35,859 nucleotides of DNA from Candidatus Omnitrophota bacterium (GTDB lineage: Bacteria; Omnitrophota; Gorgyraeia; JACQQV01). Positions within the stretch are counted from its first letter, which is position 1, and every line of letters starts with the position of its first letter. The position numbers and the translations under genes were made by a program. The stretch spans positions 1-35,859 of the forward strand of contig JACQQV010000031.1 in the NCBI GenBank assembly GCA_016206785.1, in the 5' to 3' direction. Of this stretch, positions 16,847 to 23,368 are shown piece by piece. The notes under the pieces are model-generated. The model was not told the origin of the DNA and searched no databases. It saw nothing but the letters and a program-made list of their open reading frames with translations.

Positions 16847-18061
16847 TCATGCCTCGCCCCGCTCTTCCAAAAGGACCTTCTCTTTCGGCTCCAGTCCGAT
16901 TTCCTCATCCGTCAGATAACAGGCGGGATCCGACGCCCAGGGATCCTTGTAGAGGAGGTCCGCTCTCGCTCGGAAGGATCCTCCACACATCCTGAGGAAC
17001 TTACAGAAGCGGCAGCGCCCCTTGAGGAAATAGGCGCGGTGCCGCAGTCCATACAAAAGGGGATCTCTGTCATCCTGCCAGATTTCGCTAAACTTCCGCT
17101 CTCGGATATTTCCAAGCGTATAATGCATCCAGAATTGATCCGGATGGACATTTCCCTGGAAATCAATATCGGCAATCCCAATGCCTGAACTGTAAAGCCC
17201 TCCGCCATTCCATTCGAGAAGTTTTCTCACCTTCTCCGCCCGTTCAGAATCCTCTTGAAGTAATTTGAGATAAAGGTAAACACCATCGACATGGTTATCG
17301 ACGGTGAGAACCTCCCGAGGGAAACCGTTTTCCGAAAAGGCCTTTGTCCTTTTCAAAATGACTTCCATCGCCTGACGACTTTCCTCCGGTCTTAAATCCC
17401 AGTTTGAGAGAGCACCTCCCCGTCCGGAATAAACAAGGTGATAGAAGCAGGCGCGGTGAATTCCCTCTTCCTCAATGAAATCAAAAATACGGTCGAGGTC
17501 CCGGATGGTGTGGCGTGTGAGCGTCATCCGAAGACCCACTTTTTGACCAACGGTCACACAACTTCGGAATCCACGGACCGCCGCCCGGAAAGCCCCTTCT
17601 CTTCCCCGGAAATGATCATTGGTCACACCGATACCATCTAGAGATATTCCAACATAGACGAATCCCGATTTTTTGATCTGCCAGGCCACCTCTTCGGTAA
17701 TGAGTGTTCCATTCGTCGAAAGGGTGCACCGTAAGCCGACTGTTCTGGCGTACGAGGCGAGTTCAAAAAGATCTCCCCGGGTGAGGGGCTCCCCACCAGA
17801 GAGAAGGAGCGCCGGGATCTTGAAATCGGAAAGATCCTCAAGGAGTCTTCTCCCTTCCGCCGTCGTCAATTCCCCTGCATATCGTTTTGCCTCGGAATCG
17901 GTGTAACAATGAATGCAGCGTAAGTTACAGCTTTTGGTGACATTCCAGACAACGACAGGTCTTCGCTCTTGTGCGGAAGAAGGGGCCTCTTTCCCTTCTC
18001 CATATCGAAGCGTGTCTGAATCGCTTAAGTGACCGCAATACAGTTTGGAAATATTAATCAT
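16847..18061 (-). CDS. AhbC/NirJ1-like radical SAM-SPASM enzyme
   Basis: 404 residues. The start MINISKLYCG, then RRPVVVWNVTKSCNLRCIHC with CX3CX2C at Cys45/49/52, is the signature of AhbC/NirJ1. AhbC removes acetate side chains of 12,18-didecarboxysirohaem; NirJ does the related step in haem d1 synthesis. LSGGEPL binds SAM, and a SPASM region near 355-385 (CRFCKFLRMCGG) plus a late Cys binds a second cluster. The start overlaps the response regulator stop by four bases (ATGA), which ties tetrapyrrole synthesis to the two-component pair upstream. Confidence 0.78.
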   Translation of the reverse strand: MINISKLYCGHLSDSDTLRYGEGKEAPSSAQERRPVVVWNVTKSCNLRCIHCYTDSEAKRYAGELTTAEGRRLLEDLSDFKIPALLLSGGEPLTRGDLFELASYARTVGLRCTLSTNGTLITEEVAWQIKKSGFVYVGISLDGIGVTNDHFRGREGAFRAAVRGFRSCVTVGQKVGLRMTLTRHTIRDLDRIFDFIEEEGIHRACFYHLVYSGRGGALSNWDLRPEESRQAMEVILKRTKAFSENGFPREVLTVDNHVDGVYLYLKLLQEDSERAEKVRKLLEWNGGGLYSSGIGIADIDFQGNVHPDQFWMHYTLGNIRERKFSEIWQDDRDPLLYGLRHRAYFLKGRCRFCKFLRMCGGSFRARADLLYKDPWASDPACYLTDEEIGLEPKEKVLLEERGEA

Positions 18062-18471
18062 GATTTGAAATCCTTGGGCGTAAGGTGTATTCCCTTCTCC
18101 TTGTAGAAGAGGGCGGTTTGCACCAGTTTCAGGATTTCTTCTTTCTTGACAGGTTTGTTCACATATTCAAAGACATTTTTCTCCATTGCCTCCTGATAGG
18201 TATCCCAATCTCCAAATGCCGTGATGATAATCACAGGGAGTGTGGAATTTCCCTTCTTGATCTCAGCCAAGACCTCGAGACCCTTCTTCTTCGGCATCGA
18301 TAAGTCGGTAATCACAAGGTCAAAGACCTTTTTTCTGAACACTTCCACGGCCTCTTCACCGTTAGAGACGCCGGTCACAAGATACCCCGCCTTTTCCAAA
18401 GTTTTGGTCAGGGCGGTTTGGAGTTCCTGATCGTCCTCGGCCAACAGAATGCTATATTTTTTCCCTGACAT
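18058..18471 (-). CDS. Stand-alone receiver-domain response regulator
   Basis: 137 residues, a CheY-like receiver with Asp13/Asp14 (AEDDQE), phospho-acceptor Asp56 (VITDLSMP), Thr in IIITAFGD and Lys in VNKPVKK. There is no output domain, so it must act through protein contact. It overlaps the histidine kinase stop by 20 bases and AhbC by four; the kinase is the expected donor. Confidence 0.92.
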   Translation of the reverse strand: MSGKKYSILLAEDDQELQTALTKTLEKAGYLVTGVSNGEEAVEVFRKKVFDLVITDLSMPKKKGLEVLAEIKKGNSTLPVIIITAFGDWDTYQEAMEKNVFEYVNKPVKKEEILKLVQTALFYKEKGIHLTPKDFKS

Positions 18472-19765
18472 TCTCTTCGCCTCCCTTTACCCATTTTTCT
18501 CTTTGGAGGGGTAATCGGATCAAAAATCGGCTTCCCTGACCCAACGCACTCTCACAGGAAATCTCCCCTCCATGCTCCTGGATAATTTGGAGAGTGGCGG
18601 TGAGCCCCAAACCAGTCCCGTAGGTCTTGGTGCTAAAAAAAGGTTCGAAGATATGGGAGCGCTGTTCTTCCGTTATCCCCAATCCGGTATCGGAAATGAC
18701 AAGTCGGACTACCTCTCCCACCCTCTCGGCTTCAAGGGTGAGGACGCCTCCCTTTTCCATCGCCTCGAATGAATTCTTGACAAGATTCAAAAGGGCCTGG
18801 TGAATTTGTTCCCTATCTAAAGAAAGATGAGGAAGGCGCTTCTCCACTTTTTTCTCGACTCGAATCCCTCGTCGCATCGCTTCTCCATGAATCACCTGTG
18901 AAAGGTGGTTGATGATCTCTTCGGCCGAAGTGGGTCTTACAACCGGTTTTGGAAAACGCGCAAAATGGAGATAGGCATCGGTAATATGGGCCATCCGCTC
19001 CACCTCCCCCATAATGGCGTGGAGGAGCTCGTTGGTTTCCCTTTGAGACCCATTGGTGGCCGGCGCCAACTCCTCTTCCAAGAGTTCCACATTAAGGCTA
19101 ATGGACCCCAGGGGATTTTTGATCTCATGGGCAAAGAGACTCGACATCTTCCCCATCGCAGCAAGCCGCTCGGAACGGATGAGTTCCTGCTCAAGTTTCT
19201 TCCGCGAGCGCAAATCGATCTCAACCCCCATATAGCCGATTTTCCTCCTCCCATCGAAGATGGGGGTGATGGAAAGCCAAATGGGGATTTCCTCCCCGCT
19301 TTTAGCCTGATTCACAATCTCCCCCTTCCATTCCCCCTTGGCATAAATCGAGCGCCACATCTCCCGATAAAATTCAGGGGTAGATTGGCGACTCTTCAAA
19401 AGGTTCGTATTCCGCCCGATTAATTCCTGACGGCTATATCCAAAAAGGTCGGCAAAGGCACGATTGACTTCGATAATTCTTGCAGAAAGGTCTGTGAGGA
19501 CGATGGCATCGGTGGAATGCCGGAAGGCCTGCTGGTAAAGGTGGCTCCGTTTCATCTGGCGATACAAAAGCCAGACGGCGATGGCGGAGGTGAGTGTTGC
19601 ACCGATGCCACCCCGCACGAGGTGATAGAGGCGCATCGTCTCCTTATCGAGGTCCGGAAAATAGCGGGTTTCCATGAAATCGAGGAAGACGAAAATAAAG
19701 ACCACGCAGAGAGACCAGATCCAGGCCAGCCTCCAGAACTGTCTCTTTTGTTCAATCCTCATCAC
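18452..19765 (-). CDS. PAS-domain sensor histidine kinase
   Basis: 437 residues: two hydrophobic segments near 13-31 and 50-68 with almost no periplasmic part, a PAS domain (about 75-188, STDAIVLTDLSARIIEVN), HisKA with His203 (FAHEIKNPLG), and HATPase with NLVKNSFEAMEKGG, DTGLGI and GTGLGL. The NtrB-like core suggests sensing by the cytosolic PAS domain. It begins at an ATGA overlap with the CRP/FNR gene and overlaps the receiver gene by 20 bases, so sensor, regulator and tetrapyrrole enzymes are made together. Confidence 0.93.
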   Translation of the reverse strand: MMRIEQKRQFWRLAWIWSLCVVFIFVFLDFMETRYFPDLDKETMRLYHLVRGGIGATLTSAIAVWLLYRQMKRSHLYQQAFRHSTDAIVLTDLSARIIEVNRAFADLFGYSRQELIGRNTNLLKSRQSTPEFYREMWRSIYAKGEWKGEIVNQAKSGEEIPIWLSITPIFDGRRKIGYMGVEIDLRSRKKLEQELIRSERLAAMGKMSSLFAHEIKNPLGSISLNVELLEEELAPATNGSQRETNELLHAIMGEVERMAHITDAYLHFARFPKPVVRPTSAEEIINHLSQVIHGEAMRRGIRVEKKVEKRLPHLSLDREQIHQALLNLVKNSFEAMEKGGVLTLEAERVGEVVRLVISDTGLGITEEQRSHIFEPFFSTKTYGTGLGLTATLQIIQEHGGEISCESALGQGSRFLIRLPLQREKWVKGGEENVREKI

Positions 19766-20412
19766 AGGCCTACCACTTTCTTAAGTTCCGCCCGCTTTAA
19801 AATAGAAATCTCCCCTCGCTTCACGGTGAGCCAACCTTTCCGTTTCATCTTGCTCAAGACCCGGATGGAGGTTTCCAAGGCTGTCCCCCCCATCTCCGAA
19901 ATTTCTCTGTGGGTGAAAGGAAGGATATTTCCGAAATCATCCGAAAGCCGCAAAAGGACATGCGCAATCCGTCGATCCACACGGTCATAAGCGGTCGCAT
20001 AGGAGAGAATCATTTCCTGGATCCGCTTACAGCAGATTTCGATGACCCTTTTGGAAAAAGAGGGATATTTTTCCAAAAGATTCAAAAAAAGGTCGCGAGG
20101 AATTCTTACCACCTTTACCTTTGTTGCTGCAATGGCAGTCGCAGTGTAGGTCCCCAAGACAAGGGCAGAAACACCACAGATCGGCTCTTTAGGGGTCATC
20201 ACGAAAATGGTGACAGGACGACCCTGGGGAGATTGCCGAACCAACCGGACCCATCCTGAAAGGATGAACCAGACCGCCTCGGCAGGCTCTCTTTCCTTAA
20301 AGAGAACCCCTTTCTTTTGAAACTCCAAGAGGGAACCTTCCTGGCGAAGGAGAAGGTGTTCTTCTTCTGAAAGGTTACGGAAAAGCTCGGACTGGAGCAA
20401 CTCATTTCCCAT
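19762..20412 (-). CDS. CRP/FNR-family regulator, first gene of the tetrapyrrole/hemerythrin operon
   Basis: 216 residues: cyclic-nucleotide-binding-type barrel (about 8-125), dimer helix, then winged helix with recognition helix GGTALETSIRVL. The Glu and Arg spaced as in FNR/CRP (E...R) fit a TGA half-site, matching the ATGAT-N4-ATCAT dyad 54 bases upstream, so self-regulation is likely. There is no N-terminal cysteine cluster, so it is not an O2-sensing FNR of the E. coli kind; a Dnr/NnrR-like haem or NO sensor is possible. Only a weak AAGG (12 bases from the ATG) could bind ribosomes, and an inverted repeat abuts the start. Confidence 0.9.
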   Translation of the reverse strand: MGNELLQSELFRNLSEEEHLLLRQEGSLLEFQKKGVLFKEREPAEAVWFILSGWVRLVRQSPQGRPVTIFVMTPKEPICGVSALVLGTYTATAIAATKVKVVRIPRDLFLNLLEKYPSFSKRVIEICCKRIQEMILSYATAYDRVDRRIAHVLLRLSDDFGNILPFTHREISEMGGTALETSIRVLSKMKRKGWLTVKRGEISILKRAELKKVVGL

Positions 20413-20449
20413 TTTCGGTAGATGCCTTCATATAAAAAATCTACCGAAA
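20413..20449. repeat. 11-base perfect inverted repeat abutting the CRP/FNR start codon
   Basis: Arms TTTCGGTAGAT (20413-20423) and ATCTACCGAAA (20439-20449) with a 15-base spacer. The repeat spans the predicted -10 (20443-20438) and the leader, ending one base before the ATG. It could be the operator of another dimeric regulator or an RNA hairpin over the ribosome site if transcription starts farther upstream. Confidence 0.55.
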
Positions 20450-20480
20450 GAGGGAAGATTTATCTATGATTCAAATCATA
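20438..20480 (-). promoter_or_regulatory. FNR/CRP-like class II promoter of the 11-gene operon
   Basis: The dyad ATGAT-TCAA-ATCAT at 20466-20479 (flanked T/A) has the same half-sites as that at 5010-5023. On the minus strand a TAGATT -10-like hexamer lies at 20443-20438, centre 32 bases from the dyad centre. The predicted start is near 20431, giving a leader of about 19 bases. The dyad begins one base beyond the stop of the second CRP/FNR gene. Confidence 0.65.
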
Positions 20481-21149
20481 CTATAGGGAATTAAGGTAGG
20501 CGGAAAGCTTTTCGGTGTCCACCTTGAGGGATTTTTTTCCTTCCGAGGCAATCAATCTTTTCTTCTTAAGGAGGGAGGTCATGCGGATTGCGGTCTCTAC
20601 GGTGACACCGGAGAGCTCTGCAATTTCTTCCCTTGTGAGGGGAATTTCTCGTCCAAATTTTTTTTCAAGCATAAGAAGCGTGCTCACCACACGCCTCTCC
20701 GCAGACTCGTAGGTCTGACACCCTCCTCTTGCCTCTACCTCCCGCAAGCGGCTGCAGAAAAAGGAAAGCGCCCGCTGGGAAAAGGAAGGATATTTGGCCA
20801 TGAGTTCTGAAAAGAGTTGAGAGGGAATTCCGACGACCTTGCTTTCCGTCTTGGCCACCGCTGTGGCAGGATAACTTTTTCGGTCCAGGGCAGGAAGACA
20901 GCAGAAGAGCTCCCCCTCCGCCATGACGCAGTTCGTGGAGACCTTTCCGCCCGGATGGAAATTTTCAAGATGCACCCTCCCTTTCTTCACAATCCAGACC
21001 GTGTGGGAGGCGGTTCCTTCAAGGAAAACCGTCTCCCCCTTCTGGAAATCCTTTTCAAAGGAAAGTTCCGCCACCCGGCCCATCTCCTCAGGAGGGAGGG
21101 TGTCAAAGGGGACGACGGTTCTCAAAAACCGCTCACGTTCATTTTTCAT
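20481..21149 (-). CDS. Second CRP/FNR-family regulator
   Basis: 222 residues: effector barrel (about 10-125), dimer helix and a winged helix with recognition sequence GVTVETAIRMTS, again Glu and Arg in FNR-like positions. It resembles the regulator at 19762-20412 over its length, suggesting paralogues with overlapping DNA targets. No N-terminal Fe-S cysteine set is seen. On the minus strand TATAAT lies eight bases before the ATG and no Shine-Dalgarno sequence exists, so the transcript may be leaderless. An FNR-like dyad overlaps the promoter between -35 and -10, a position that would repress. Confidence 0.9.
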   Translation of the reverse strand: MKNERERFLRTVVPFDTLPPEEMGRVAELSFEKDFQKGETVFLEGTASHTVWIVKKGRVHLENFHPGGKVSTNCVMAEGELFCCLPALDRKSYPATAVAKTESKVVGIPSQLFSELMAKYPSFSQRALSFFCSRLREVEARGGCQTYESAERRVVSTLLMLEKKFGREIPLTREEIAELSGVTVETAIRMTSLLKKKRLIASEGKKSLKVDTEKLSAYLNSL

Positions 21150-21157
21150 GAATTTAA

Positions 21158-21186
21158 ATTATACCTTAAAAATGACCGAAATCATA
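21158..21186 (-). promoter_or_regulatory. Promoter of the second CRP/FNR gene, overlapped by an FNR-like dyad
   Basis: The minus strand has a consensus TATAAT at 21163-21158. At 17 bases upstream the -35 position is poor (TATGAT). The dyad at 21172-21185 fills the spacer and -35 region. Predicted start 21151-21149, at or next to the ATG. Confidence 0.45.
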
Positions 21187-21213
21187 TCCTTTTATCTTTG
21201 CATCTCTTAGAAT
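21172..21213 (+). promoter_or_regulatory. FNR/CRP-like class II promoter of the RiPP-like cluster
   Basis: The dyad ATGAC-CGAA-ATCAT at 21172-21185 has one mismatch to the motif of the other two sites. On the plus strand TAGAAT (21208-21213) has its centre 32 bases from the dyad centre. The predicted start, near 21220, leaves about three bases before the ATG at 21223, where no ribosome site is visible. Confidence 0.6.
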
Positions 21214-21222
21214 AAAAAGTCT

Positions 21223-22353
21223 ATGGAGACAGAAAAAGGAAAATTTCAAAGGATTCGAGAAGGGCGTTTCCCTCTCTGGGGGAGCCTGGAGGTGACCCAC
21301 CGCTGTAATCTCCGATGCCAGCACTGTTATGTGAATCTTCCTGCTTCCGACAAGGCGGCGAAGAATAAAGAACTTTCCTCCGAGGAAATTTTCCGAGTCA
21401 TTGATGAGGCTGCGGAGTGTGGACTTCTTTCCCTTCTTCTGACAGGCGGAGAACCCCTGCTGCGGCACGACTTTAAAGAGATCTATCGTTACTGCAAAAG
21501 AAAAGGGATTTTCATAACACTTTATACAAACGGGACCCTCATTGATTCTGAGATGGGCGATTTTCTTGCGGAGTGGCCTCCCACTTTGGTCCAGATCTCT
21601 CTCTATGGTGCCACCGCACAGACCTACGAGGCGGTGACAGGGATTCGGGGTTCCTTTAGGCGTTGCATGGAAGGGATTGAGCGGCTTATTGAACGGAAAA
21701 TCCCTTTAAGATTAAAAGCCATCGTGATGACGCTCAATCATCAAGAATTAAAAGAGATGGAAAAACTGGCAAAAACCTTTGGCTCTCCCCTCCGATATGG
21801 CACCTATGGCACCTTCCTGAGTCCTCGCCTCGATGGCAGAAAAGATCCTTTAAGATTTAGGCTCTCACCCGAACAGGTCCTCGCCATCGACTTAGAAAGG
21901 CCGACACGAATGAGAGAATATCGGAAAAGATGTTTGGATTGCCCGGCCTCGACCTCCAGAGCCCTCTATCCCTGTGAGGCGGGGAAAAGAACGTTCAACA
22001 TCGATCCTACCGGAAAACTGACTGTTTGTATGCTCTCGCGGAGGTGGCCGTATGATCTCCGCTCAGGGAATTTTAAAGAAGCATGGCTTGAATGGATCCC
22101 CAAAAGGGTCCTTTCTCAAAAAAGGGATCCTCTCCCCTGTGACCGTTGTAATATCCGGCACCTCTGCTCGAATCATTGCCCCGCACTTTCAGAGTTAGAG
22201 ATGGGAAAAAGTGGGGAGATCGTCCCCTATTTGTGCGAATGGGCACACCGACTGGCCGGGGCGTTTGGGCTTCGGCCGAATACCCCTGTGTTTCAAACAA
22301 AGGAGGACGGAAATGGAAAAAAGATGCAAGAAGAACACGAAGAAAAAATATAA
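21223..22353 (+). CDS. Radical SAM-SPASM peptide-modifying enzyme (RiPP maturase candidate)
   Basis: 376 residues. LEVTHRCNLRCQHCYVN carries CX3CX2C at Cys28/32/35; LLTGGEPLL is the SAM motif. The C-terminal region has a full SPASM pattern: a Cys in YPCEAGKRTF, GKLTVC, then CDRCNIRHLCSNHC (CX2CX5CX3C) and a last Cys (PYLCEW), binding two auxiliary clusters. This is the plan of enzymes that form thioether or C-C crosslinks in ribosomal peptides. Its 3' end contains the start of a 44-codon peptide gene, the probable substrate. No PqqD/RRE domain is visible in it. Start at 21223: no Shine-Dalgarno sequence, possibly leaderless. Confidence 0.88.
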   Translation: METEKGKFQRIREGRFPLWGSLEVTHRCNLRCQHCYVNLPASDKAAKNKELSSEEIFRVIDEAAECGLLSLLLTGGEPLLRHDFKEIYRYCKRKGIFITLYTNGTLIDSEMGDFLAEWPPTLVQISLYGATAQTYEAVTGIRGSFRRCMEGIERLIERKIPLRLKAIVMTLNHQELKEMEKLAKTFGSPLRYGTYGTFLSPRLDGRKDPLRFRLSPEQVLAIDLERPTRMREYRKRCLDCPASTSRALYPCEAGKRTFNIDPTGKLTVCMLSRRWPYDLRSGNFKEAWLEWIPKRVLSQKRDPLPCDRCNIRHLCSNHCPALSELEMGKSGEIVPYLCEWAHRLAGAFGLRPNTPVFQTKEDGNGKKMQEEHEEKI

Positions 22354-22447
22354 GAAGCCCGAACTCCAAAAAGTGACTCTTTATGTGGGGATAAAAACAA
22401 TATGTTCTCCAGAGTGCCCCCCACAAGGGGCCTCGCCGTGCGGGTAG
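22313..22447 (+). CDS. Probable RiPP precursor peptide, 44 residues
   Basis: A small gene with a strong AAGGAGG six bases before the ATG, overlapping the last 41 bases of the maturase in another frame and ending one base before the kinase start. The first about 20 residues are Lys-rich and include YKKPELQKVTLY, the kind of leader motif seen in precursors modified by radical SAM-SPASM enzymes. The likely core is the C-terminus, TICSPECPPQGASPCG, with Cys31, Cys35 and Cys43, Ser32, Ser41 and three prolines. Thioether bonds from the cysteines, or phosphorylation of a serine by the next gene product, are possible. The longer frame from 22211 lacks a ribosome site. Confidence 0.8.
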   Translation: MEKRCKKNTKKKYKKPELQKVTLYVGIKTICSPECPPQGASPCG

Positions 22448-22448
22448 G

Positions 22449-23339
22449 ATGCCGGAAGAATTTCCTTTAGAAATCGGGGGATGTTCCATTCTCCTCCAAC
22501 TCCCTCAAGAGGGCGAAGTCCCTGAGAGACTCCTTCCTTTCCGAAATCACTACCCTTTCGAAGACCCCTGCTGCATCCTTCGCACTTCCTTGAAACCTCC
22601 CCTATTCCAAAGAGGAAAGATCTTTTATGGTAAGGGAAAGGTTCTTCAGTTTTCATGCGGTCCGAAAGGGCTTTTGATTGAAATGTTTCTTAATCCCCCC
22701 TTGGACTTCTCCCCCTGGGCACTCCTTCTCAAACGAGAATGCACCCAAGGAATTCTTTATTTAAAAAAAGAGACGACAATTCTTTCTTCTCTCATATGGG
22801 CCGTTTTTTTAATTGTCTATTACCTTTTGATAAAACAAGGCGGCATTTTTGCCCATGCCAGTGGGGTCATTGACCGAAGAAAAGGGTTTCTGTTCGTCGG
22901 GCCTTCTGGGGCAGGAAAAAGTACGTTGGCTTCCCTTTGTCAAGAAGAAAAAGATTCAGTTGTTCTCAACGACGACCAAATCATTGTTCGAAAAAATGGG
23001 AGAACCTTTTGGCTCTTTGGTACACCGTGGCACGGTCCCTGCAAAAGCATCTCCTCACAGTCTGCCCCTCTTACCGCAATCTTTTTCCTCTCCCATGGGA
23101 AACAAAACCGCCTGATCCCTCTTTCTCCCAAAGAGGCGCTTAAAAGATTTCTTCCGGAACTCTACATCCCCCCATGGGATCCCAACGGACGTCCGACTCT
23201 TCTTTCCTTGGCACTTGAAGTCTGCGCAAAGATACCCTCCTATTCACTCGCCTTTACCCCTCAAAAGGAGGTGGTCCCCTTTTTGAGGGACTTCTTCAAG
23301 AATTATGACAAAAATCATACAAAAAAGACCTTCCCTTAA
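22449..23339 (+). CDS. HPr-kinase-like P-loop protein of the RiPP-like cluster
   Basis: 296 residues. The C-terminal half carries FAHASGVI, Walker A G151PSGAGKST, and NDD (174-176) as in HprK/PEP-carboxykinase-fold serine kinases. The N-terminal about 110 residues are unrecognised, and residues about 113-128 are hydrophobic. HprK homologues occur in lasso-peptide clusters, where they phosphorylate the precursor's terminal serine, and in the radical SAM SynChlorMet cassette (ScmC). It starts one base after the peptide stop. A general HPr kinase is unlikely because no PTS gene is near and the N-terminus differs. Confidence 0.82.
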   Translation: MPEEFPLEIGGCSILLQLPQEGEVPERLLPFRNHYPFEDPCCILRTSLKPPLFQRGKIFYGKGKVLQFSCGPKGLLIEMFLNPPLDFSPWALLLKRECTQGILYLKKETTILSSLIWAVFLIVYYLLIKQGGIFAHASGVIDRRKGFLFVGPSGAGKSTLASLCQEEKDSVVLNDDQIIVRKNGRTFWLFGTPWHGPCKSISSQSAPLTAIFFLSHGKQNRLIPLSPKEALKRFLPELYIPPWDPNGRPTLLSLALEVCAKIPSYSLAFTPQKEVVPFLRDFFKNYDKNHTKKTFP

Positions 23340-23368
23340 GGTACACTTTGCCTATATAAGGAACTCCC

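Noticed and set aside
13960-18061. Haem d1 (nir) gene cluster
   Set aside because: NirJ-like enzymes are present, but no nirS, nirF or nirDLGH gene is seen, so an AhbC/AhbD-type label is safer.
19762-21149. Oxygen-sensing FNR of the E. coli type
   Set aside because: Neither CRP/FNR-family protein has the N-terminal cysteine set needed for the 4Fe-4S sensor.
22313-22447. PqqA or lasso-peptide precursor
   Set aside because: The Glu/Tyr motif of PqqA and the lasso cyclase and protease genes are missing; the peptide fits a different radical SAM product.
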